From positions 22,886,823-22,950,822 of the forward strand of contig JASXTE010000010.1 in NCBI GenBank assembly GCA_030280995.1: 64,000 nucleotides of DNA. Reading direction: 5' to 3'. Below, piece by piece: positions 54,860 to 64,000 of the stretch. How positions within the stretch are numbered: position 1 is the first letter of the stretch; each line of letters starts with the position of its first letter. Source of the stretch: Hemileia vastatrix. Taxonomy: Eukaryota; Basidiomycota; Pucciniomycetes; Pucciniales; Zaghouaniaceae. The notes beneath the pieces are model-generated. The model saw only the letters and a list, made by a program, of their open reading frames with translations. It made no database searches and was not told the origin of the DNA. Made by a program: the position numbers and the translations under genes.

Positions 54860-57078
54860 ATTTCTTCTTTCACTTAATATTTTGTTTCAATTTATCTTTA
54901 AATTTATTTTATTTTATTTTTGTTAATTTTGTATTGATTTTTTATCTTTTTAATGGTTAAATTTTTTATATGACCATCTTTTTTTAAATTTAATGTGATT
55001 ATTTTATTAATTATATAATAAATTTGTATAAATATATATATTATACCATTATGTTGTTAATTTTTTGGCTTTTTATGAATTTTTTAGTCTAATTATAATT
55101 TAGATATCTCTTAGATAAAATTTTATTTTTTCATTATTTTTTTTTTTAGTTTTTTATTCTTTTTTGTTCAATTATTTATTTATTTTTTGTAAATTTGGAT
55201 AGTTTTCCATTGATACATCAATATATTTTTCAATGAAATTGTATTTCATGTTTTTTATCTATAAAGATTTTTATTCTTAAGTTTTATATGATTTTATTTA
55301 CCATTGTGTTTTCAAATGAATGGTTTTATTTCTACTTTAATTTTTAAAAAAAATTCTTGTTAAACTGTTTGTCATTATGATATTAATTTTGATTAATTTT
55401 TTTAATTATTGAAATGAAAGAAATAATTTTAATTTCCACTTATTTAATTAGATCATGGAGGCTCCATGTAACTTTAATATTTATCTTGAAATAAATAATA
55501 TTTTTATAGGAAAATTTTAAATATAATTAAGTTGGGGTTACTGGCTGGAATAATCACTTTTGACTCAGTTTTGTCCTAGTTTTAAATCAGTTTTTTAATT
55601 ATGGAAGATTTTAGAGCTATTTTTATCTTTGTTCTCCTTTTCATGATCACTTTTGACTCAGTTTTGACCAAGTTTTAATTCAGTTTTTTAAAATATGGAA
55701 GATTCTAGATCTATTTTTTATCCTTGTGCTCCTTTTCACACAACCCAACTTAGGCTTAGTTCTGTGAGTGGATTAATGAGAAGTCTAGAAAGCTGTTTCT
55801 TCCCTTGCATAACCATGGACAGAACATTTCACCTATATGTTTGGTGTAGAGCTGTTCAAAAATGAAACATGTTGTGGTGCAGAATTCTATGTCACATTTT
55901 TTTTCAGAGCCTCATGTATCATTTTGAATGTGTGAAAGTGATGCATAAAAATAAGAAACACACCATTTCACCCACTCTCTCTTATTCCCCCAGGATAAAA
56001 TGGTTTAATTTTCATTTTTGTCTGCCAATTTCTTTCAATGAAATATAATATATTCATGAATTTTCTGTGATTTCTTATTATGAGAAATCAGGTAGTATAC
56101 TTTAAATGTAAGAAAATGCAAGCTAAAATGCAAACATGACCAAAATTCATCCTCAGGGAATTTTTCAATGATGGTGAAAATAAAGTGCATCAATTATAGC
56201 AACATGAAATTACAGTCTTAAATGATGGAATATCAACTGATCAATTATTAGGAAGAATATATTAATGAAGTTACTAGTAAAAGAAACAAATACTTAAAAC
56301 CACATTTGAATAAAAATATTGAAAAAATAAAAGCAAATTTTAATGAAAAAAGTTTAAATTTTTTGCTCAAATTCATGAAATAAAATGGAAATGTATTTTA
56401 TCTTATCAAAAAAGTTGTTTTTCATCATTCAAGAGAGTTATCTAGCTTACTTAGTTCATTGGTAAGTGGGGTTGTTTTCTGTATTTTTTTAGTTTCTTGG
56501 TAAGCAAGTTTTTCCTTTTTCTTTTATTCACGTAGTTTTTGAGTTAGTTAATTTTATTTAAGTTTTTTTTCTATTTTCAGTTGATTTGTGATTATTTTGG
56601 AAATTATGTTACTCTCTTTTATTTTTTGGTCATTTATTTGATAAATTATTTCAGAGCACATTTCTTTTTAATTTGGTTGGTTTCTTTGTAATTATTATAG
56701 CTATTTAGTTAGTTTATATTTTCTGAAATGGTTTCAGTAATTCATTTTAACATAATTTCAAACATTTTATTTTTCTTATTAGTCATTTTTTCCTTTTCTA
56801 GGTTGTAATTTTGTTTTTGCTCATTTTTCGGCTAGTTAATTTTCTTTTTCTGGCTTGTTGTATAGATTTTTCCTTATTAAATATTCTTTATTTCATTGAT
56901 TATTTAATATATTTTAATTAGATAGTAGTTGAAAATCTTAGATTGTGTCACCTTACAAATTGCATCAATTATAGAAATAGCCTTCTCCACTTCTTGAAAA
57001 ATACACTATGCACCAAGTAAGATATCTTTAATGGGATTATTTATGTTCAATTTAGGAATATTTTATGAAGAGACATAA
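54860..57078. other. T/A-rich interval with a 93-bp tandem duplication
   Basis: 54890-55450 is T-rich low-complexity DNA. 55553-55645 and 55646-55738 are two diverged copies of one unit (ATCACTTTTGACTCAGTTTTG...CTCCTTTTCA). No gene recognised. Confidence 0.6.
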
Positions 57079-58285
57079 TGTAGGCCAGTTTGTCTAGAAG
57101 ATGGAGAAAAAGGAAGAATGGAAAGAAGAAGACTAAGGAGAGGAAGAAGATAGAGGGAAAAGGAGAACTTGGACAATGAAATAGTGGGACTAACAGACAA
57201 GAAGGGAGGAAAAGGATTTAACAGGTTTAATAGTAAGTCTTTTATCTTTCTACTCTGCTCAATTATCAACTACAACTAAGCAAATATTCTTAAGAAAACC
57301 TATTAATTGTATTTAGTATTTAAGGGAACTGAAGCGCCACTATATACAATAAAATGTAATATAATATTCAAAATAAGATGAGTAAGTAAGTGATGCAACA
57401 AAAGGGGTTTACCAGGGGCCTTTTTATAGGCAATGGGACCTCTAAAGCGCTACAAATGACTATATACAAAATAGTAATGAGATAAAACAAGAAGATCAAA
57501 GAAAATATTTGTAACATAGTAATTGAGAGAAAAATATACAAAAATAATCAAAATCCCAATTAAGAAAATAATTTTCCCACCAAAAATTCCCAAATCAGTT
57601 AATTAAAAATAATGAGTAACAAAACAGCCCTGTGACATAAGAACTATGGGAAAAATAATTCAAAAAAAGTATTACAATATGTTTTCAGAATTTTTAAGTG
57701 AAAGAAATAAAATGTTTTGATGCAACAAGGTATGTAATCAATTTAATTCAGTGTAAATTAATATTAATTAATTGTTTTAAATATGTAATTAAATAACTAG
57801 TTCAAATGAAACAATTAATTAATTTAAATTGAGAATTTTTAATACTATTTTATTAAATAAGTTTTTTAAATTATTTAATCTATCATTGACACAATTTAGG
57901 TTCAAAAAAGCGCCACTAATTATGGGTAATAGTTTATATGAAAAGGTTTAATTACATATTTAAATTCAATAATTAATGTAATTACAATATAAAATAATTA
58001 AAAAGATGTAACTATATTATAAAATTGCAATTAATTATTTATTTATTAAATACATAAAAAATGTGTTCATTTATATGGAATATGATAATTCAATTGATGT
58101 ATATTTAATTTATATGATAATAAAATTAATATAAAATTTATTTTACTTGTAAAATAAAGTATTTATATAATATATTATGCAATATAAATTAAATTTAAAT
58201 ACATAAGCTGTAAATATTATGTCCTCTTTTACTTCAAAAGAATTTTATGTATATTTACTGGGCTCCTGGAACAGCCTGGCTGACA
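57079..58285 (-). repeat. Element E 3' LTR
   Basis: On the minus strand it begins TGTCAGCCAGGCTGTTCCAG and ends ...GGCCTACA, 1207 bp. The promoter block GGTCCCATTGCCTATAAAAAG is visible near 57430-57455. The outer flank is CATAA (57074-57078). Confidence 0.85.
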
Positions 58286-58319
58286 CTCCCTCACTCTAAA
58301 AAAACCAATTAAAAAAATG

Positions 58320-61300
58320 CTATGATTTTTTCTTTTTATACTTTTTTAACAGAGTAGGAAGGTTTTAAATTTCTTTACCAGGTATCCATGAATCAAATTC
58401 AGATGACTTATTTTTATATCTTAGCAAATACTCAACACCTTTTTCAGAAGTGACAACTCTATCATTCAGAATTTTATCAATTTCTGAAGTTTCAGTGATT
58501 TCATGAGGATTTTTCTTAGGTCTTCCTCTTCTTTTAGGGAATAAATGACTGTTGGAAGTATAAGGTTTCAGCAGGGAGATGGGGAAAATAGGATGTTTTC
58601 TATCATATGGATAGTATAACCCAACTTCAACTGCATAATCTCCAATCATTCTTTTAACAAAAAAAGGCCCTACAAAAGGATCTTTCAATTTGTTGTTACC
58701 CTGTAAATTGAAATAGAAAGTAGATATCAACACTTCATCACCTTCATTAAATTTGTGTTCCTTATGGGATTTATCCCATATTTTCTTTTCATATTCAAAT
58801 GCTTTATCAATACAATTCTGAGCATGTTTCCTGCACAGTTGTTGCATTTGAACAAAAGATTTGACACCAAGGTGTAATTCCAACTTACACAATTTACTAT
58901 TGAGTATTTGAGCAGGAATATTAGGGACATAACCTAGCCAAAGCTCAAAAGGCTTCTTTTGAGTAACAGAGTGAACTGTGCTATTATAATCAAATTCAAG
59001 ACCTGGGAGCAAAGTAACCCAGTCATGAGTAAATCTGTAATTATCTTTATATTCCAAGCCAAAGGACCAATACCTTCTAATCATATCCTCTAGAGTTTGA
59101 ATGATTCTCTCAGCTAGACCATCAGTCTGGGGATGGTGAGCAGTAGATAATTTTAATTTACAACCACATATATCCATTAAAGACATCCAGAATTCAGATG
59201 TAAATTTGGGATCTCTGTCAGATATAATGGCTCTTGTGAATCCAACTATATTGAACATATAAGACCACCATAAGAAAGCTAAGTCTTTGGTGGAAACATC
59301 CTTGTGTGTGAGAATAAATTTACACATTTTAGTAAATCTATCCACTATTACCCAACAAGAATTATAACTGTCTTTACCTGCTACAGGAAGACCAGTGACA
59401 AAATCCATATTAATGATTTGCCAGGGAGCATCAGGTGCTTCAATATGCTCTAATAACCCTGCTATTTTACCTGTCAACCTCTTAGATTTCTGGAAGGAAT
59501 CACAAGATTCAACATATAATTTTGTATCTTCAGACATATTAGCCCACCAAGCAGTGTTTTTGATTCTAATCATTGTTTTTTCAAGATCAAAATTACCAGC
59601 TAATATGTCATCATGACAAATCTTGAGGATAGTTTCTTTCATAGAAGGAGGGATTACAATTACATTAGTAAGCTTTCTTATATAATAAATATAACCATCT
59701 TCAATAGAAAACTTTCCTTTAATCAAAGCATTTTGATACTTTGCAGGAAGAGTTTTTATTAATGCTTGAATTGGAGCATTCTTTGGATCATTTAAGATAT
59801 TAACTAATTTATTTAAATCAGAATCTTTATCATATGAATCCAGAATTAATTATAATAACTCCTCTTCCATATAAACTATAAATATACCATGGATATGAAC
59901 AGTATCATCTTCAGGTACATAGGCAGGATTGGAGTCATTATTTGGAAGAGGTAATCTGGACAGAATATCAACATTGGAGTGAACATGTCAATCCCTATGG
60001 ATAATGGTCATTCTACCTCTGTACTCTTAAACAGAAAGCTGCCACCTAAACATATGTCTATTTGGTGTTTTTAGGTTTAAGAGAGACTTCACAGCACTAC
60101 AGTCAGTTACCAATTCAAACTTTTGGTCATCTGGGTAGTAATGAAGCTTCTCAAGAGCCCAGACAACTGCTAAGCACTCTAATTGAGTGGCACCATATTT
60201 CAATTCACTATTTCTCAAGGTTCTTGAAATATAAAAAATTACAACCTCTGAGGATTTATCATTAATAATTTGTTTTTGGTGAAGGGCAGCACCCAGACCA
60301 ACAAAGCTAGCATTTTTATACAGGACAAAATTTTTGTTGAAATATGGAAGAGCCAAGATAGGGGCTGTCATTAAACAACATTTTAATGCATCAAAAGATT
60401 TTTGACAGTCATTATTCCAGATGAATGCAACATCTTTTCTAGTTAGTTTGGTAAGAGGCAAGGCTATGACCTGATAATTTTTAATATATTGTCTATAATA
60501 GCCACACATACCCAAAAAACTTTGGATTTATCTTACAGAAGTTGGTGCCTTTACATTTTGAATTGCATTGTGGTCTACACAAATTTGTAGGCTTGACACA
60601 ACATGGCCAAGGACTTTTAAAGATTGAAATCCAAATCTACACTTTTTCAAGGACAAGGTCATATTGATTTCATCCATTTTTTGAAAAACTCTATTTAAGT
60701 GAATCATATGTTCATAAAAAGTTTTAGAAAAAACTATGATATCATCAATATACACCATGAGCCATCCCTCAATTATTTCCTGATGGAAATTGTTATCAAT
60801 GACTTTTTGAAAAACCAAAGGGGCATTTTTAGGGCCAAATTGCATTCTAACATACTTATATATTCCCATATGAGTAGCAATAAGTAAAAAAATATGAGAA
60901 TTTTTCTCAACTGGAACTTGATGATACCCTTTATTACCATGCAGACAACTAATAAATTTTGCATCTTGCAAGGTAGCATGTATTGAATTAATTCTGGGAA
61001 AAGGATAAATATCATCAACAGTATAAGTTTTTAATGCTCTTTAATCTCCACATAATCTAGCCTTATCCTTCTCATAAGAAATCAAGACTGGGGAGATGAC
61101 ACAATATTTGGGGGTGACATCCACTTTCTCAATGATATTCATTTTTAATAATGTGGCAATATTATCTTCAATATCCTTTATTTTTGTTGGAGAATCAGGA
61201 TATGGTTTTTTCTTAAGACTAGGAGGAATATCACTCAAGTTACAGGATAAGGTAATTTTCATTTCATCCTGAACAATTCCTAAGACATGAGAACGATGAG

Positions 61301-63818
61301 CAAAAGCCATAGGGAAATAGGTAATTGAGGCAATTATAGAATCCTTCTGTTCACTAGTTGACTGATAACCAAAAGAAGCAGAATTTTTTCATTCAAAAAA
61401 TTATCCATTTCAATTGTTGGTCTGCCTTTACACTGGATCAGTGAGTTAAAAGACTTTAACAGATGCACAGAAGGTTTTCTAGGGGAGGAAATTTTGAATT
61501 TTCTTTTGCCATTCAATCCCAAGGTGAAGCAATTATTAGCTGGGTCCAATCTCACACCAAACATGGTTAAAATATCATTACCCATAGTAAACCAATTGCT
61601 TAAATTATCATTTTTCATGACAACAAATTGACAAATAGCTCTGAAAAAACCACCATTATATTTGAAGAATACAGAGGTTTTGTATTTGCCAATAGGACAC
61701 AAGGTAGATCCATACACTCTCCATTTTTCAGAAGTAATAGGTAATAATTTACTCAAATAATCCTTATCTACTGAAGCTAGAGCTTTTTCAGACACTACAC
61801 TTCCTCCAGCACCAGAGTCAAGAACTACCTCAACATTTTTACCATTAATGATAACAGGTGCCTTCAAAGGGGATATGGCTATATAATTGTTAGTAATATC
61901 TTTAATTATCTCAGCATTTTCCACTGAAGATAAATACAATACACATTCTTCAGATATATTATCTAAATAATGGACATCCTGTTCCAACATTAAAACATCT
62001 TTAACAGATTCATTGTCATTGGATATATTACTTTCACAGTCACTAGAAGAATTATTGATATCAATTTAAGCCTCATAAGTGTATTCATTTTGTTCAACAA
62101 GATGAATTTTCTTGTCACAAACATTACCCTTTTGCCATGATTTGTTACATTTATAAAAAGTACTTGTTGCATATTTTTTAGGTGCAACTGGGGCTGAGGG
62201 TTTACCAGATTTTTCTGGGGGCTTTGTAGAGGGTTTATTTTGATCATGATAAGATTTACCAAGGTAATTCTTTGGTTCATATCTATTGTTGAGCAGTACT
62301 TCATTACAGATATTAATGAAAGAAGGATGTTCCCTCACATGCTCAGTTCTAGCTACAAGTAAATCTCTAAGAGAATTTGGTAATTTATACAGGATTTTAT
62401 CTCTCTAAATATCATAATCTATCTTTGGATCAATTGCTCTCAGGATTATTGTTAATTTCATAAGAAAAACAATGGCTTTTTCAACAGAGAGGAGAGGAGG
62501 ATACATATTTAGTATTCTCATACAGTCTTTGCTGAGCCAACCTGAATTTTGAACCACCAAACTGATTCTCAATCAAGGATTTCCAATCATTCCATGTATA
62601 ATGGTTGTTATCTAATAAAACAGATTCATACCACATCAAGACTACATTGGAAAATAAAGAAATTAACTTAGAAACAATTTCCTCATCTGGTAGTTTATAA
62701 GATCTCTTTAAATTATCGATTCTCTGGATAAAGTGTTGCCAATCAGATGAAGAATCACCATCAAAGGTAGGATATTGGTCCAATTTAGGCCAATTTTTAT
62801 TACTACTAGTATGGTCAGTTTTAAGGTTTGAACTATTCAAGGTTATCAATTCTTGAACTCTTGATAGGTTTTCAGATATTTCATTATTTACAGAGGTAGA
62901 TGGCTCTTTGTGAGAATTTAAATTATTTCTGTTTGATGTAAATGATTTTTCAGAATAAAGTTCAGCTGGAAAAATTGGTACATTACAAGGGAGAGAAGAA
63001 CCACTCTTTTCAGGCTGTTTATTTTTATGATTAAAATCAGGTTGATAAATATTTTTTAACTCATGATAATTAGTAGTCTGGACAGCCTGTAATGCAGAAA
63101 ATAGTTTCTCAAGATCAGACAATTTATTTCTCAAATCAGGAATATAAGATAGTTGATCATTAATCCTAGCAATAGATAGAACATTTCTGTCCTCATCTAT
63201 AGAGCATTTATTACTCAAATTCTTGGAATAAACTTTCAATTTTCTTACTTCACTATGCAGAAGAATTTTGTCATTCTTTAAGGAAGTATTTTCATCTTTT
63301 AGATCATCAATAAATTTTCTGAGATGACTATATTTATCTGAAAGTGATCTGTGATCAATTTTAATAGACTTATGTTGAGCAAGTACATTATTTAATGTGT
63401 CTTTTAATTTGAAATAAGCTGTGTCTTGAACAGAAGAACTTACTTTGCAATGTAAATGCAAATTATTTAATCTATCAATCTCATGTTTCAACAATTCTCA
63501 CAAAGGTTTGTCTTTGATAACATTAAAATCAGGAGAGTCTTTCATTATTTCTTCAGAAGTTTTTTCAAGTAAAACATAAATTTCAGGAGCAACAGAATCA
63601 TTCTTAGTAGCAAGAGTAGGATTAATTAAAGAGGTAGAGGTTAAATGTAATGTTTCATCAAAAGAAAGTTTACTCAAAACATCAATAGGGCTACTAGTTA
63701 CAGGAAGCTGTCTGTTAACAGGTTTAACTGTTCTTTCACCACTCTCAATAATATTAACTGTAGAAGAAGGCTTATTAGAATAAACTCCAAAATGTTTTTC
63801 AACCAAATTACTTACCAT
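58320..63818 (-). pseudogene. gag-pol: Element E Gag-Pol, disrupted
   Basis: The order matches element D: coiled-coil and capsid (63818-62481), knuckle (about 62160, FYKCNKSWQKGNVC, first Cys now Phe and His now Asn), protease (61990-61334, VVLDSGAGGS), RT (61310-60528, YIDDIIVF), RNase H (60515-60027), integrase (59726-58700, ISDRDPKFTSEFW), chromodomain (to 58320). Stops include those at the ends of 63498, 61041, 60528, 60027 and 58365 and near 59850. Frame changes lie near 62400 and 61325. Its start ATG (63818) overlaps the ORF1 stop as ATGGTAA, and its frame is closed upstream by a TAA near 63842. Confidence 0.9.
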
Positions 63819-64000
63819 GGCAGAGGAGGAAACTTCCCCTGGGTTTTAGTTTGGGCCTGGGCCTTCTTTCTCCTGCTTTGTTGGTAATGATGATGAGGAG
63901 GATGTAAATTGGGCATTCTGGATGGGCCAGGCTGATGATGAGTAGTAGTTTTCACATTCTGCTGGTAGTGGCACATTAGATAATCCCATTTCCATTTTTC
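63812..64000 (-). CDS. Element E ORF1, C-terminal tail, partial
   Basis: The minus strand is open from the window edge to TAA at 63814-63812. It encodes NLHPPHHHYQQSRRKKAQAQ and ends GKFPPLPW, the same tail as element D's alternate-frame ORF1. It supports a separate short ORF1 in the lineage. The rest lies outside the window. Confidence 0.6.
   Translation of the reverse strand, partial: EKWKWDYLMCHYQQNVKTTTHHQPGPSRMPNLHPPHHHYQQSRRKKAQAQTKTQGKFPPLPW

Larger units (their letters stand above)
57079..64000 (-). mobile_element. Element E: decayed D-type chromovirus, 5' part outside window
   Basis: Minus-strand order: ORF1 tail, Gag-Pol, polypurine tract (58297-58286), 3' LTR (58285-57079). Closely similar to element D throughout but with many stops and two frame changes. 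Its 5' LTR lies beyond 64000. Confidence 0.95.

Noticed and set aside
57063..57269. 68-codon minus frame
   Set aside because: Pyrimidine-rich end of element E's LTR; low complexity.

Overview
The window is AT-rich eukaryotic DNA, most likely from a fungus and probably a basidiomycete. The evidence is short introns (56, 72 and 76 nt, with GT...TAG ends) and layer upon layer of Ty3/gypsy-type LTR retrotransposons, three or more of them with chromodomain tails (chromoviruses). I see no convincing ordinary host gene. The only non-element coding candidates are a decayed spliced gene near 7.5-8.2 kb and a tentative small Cys-rich spliced ORF beside it. The DNA is a transposon nest.

Layout. Element A (1-6538, minus) is a Ty3/gypsy element running off the left edge, with an intact gag, an intact pol and a Lys-tRNA-like primer site. 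6.5-8.2 kb holds the two possible spliced genes, and 8505-8821 is a MITE with a 9-bp target duplication. Element B (about 8.9-11.0 kb, minus) is a decayed relative of A, itself invaded by small hairpin/TIR elements. Element C (10985-21863, plus) is an old chromovirus inserted into B's LTR region. It was later hit by two 1177-bp solo LTRs in opposite orientation (11547-12723 and 18829-20005). 21.9-24.6 kb holds a TA-flanked MITE and an LTR relic. Element F (24591-43058, plus) is a very decayed cousin of C. Element G (31780-39827, plus) sits inside F's integrase gene, and a C-type solo LTR (41810-42634) sits in F's 3' LTR. Element D (44367-53537, plus) is young and apparently complete: 5-bp target duplication, nearly identical LTRs and one 2055-codon ORF. 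53.5-57.1 kb is AT-rich DNA with a small hairpin MITE. Element E (57079 to the right edge, minus) is a decayed copy of the D type.

Most notable points. (1) G carries a spliced antisense gene between pol and its 3' LTR. It has its own TATA box, a 56-nt intron and a Cys-rich, acidic protein of about 296 aa. (2) Just after G's 5' LTR lies a 14-nt stretch perfectly complementary to the predicted start of its own transcript, the hallmark of Tf1-type self-priming. (3) In the C/D/E lineage a short first ORF ends at ATGGTAA, where its stop overlaps the start codon of the long Gag-Pol ORF. In D a frame change has fused the reading frames, so the first ORF is read in a second frame. (4) A's pol contains six in-frame copies of an 8-residue LxxExKL motif, each also a CCTC-N6-GAGG hairpin, and a seventh copy lies just beyond the gag stop in the gag frame. 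(5) Most pol stops in G look like former CGA codons (CpG C-to-T decay).

Boundaries were set by eye from LTR, TIR and target-duplication matches. No alignment or database search was run.
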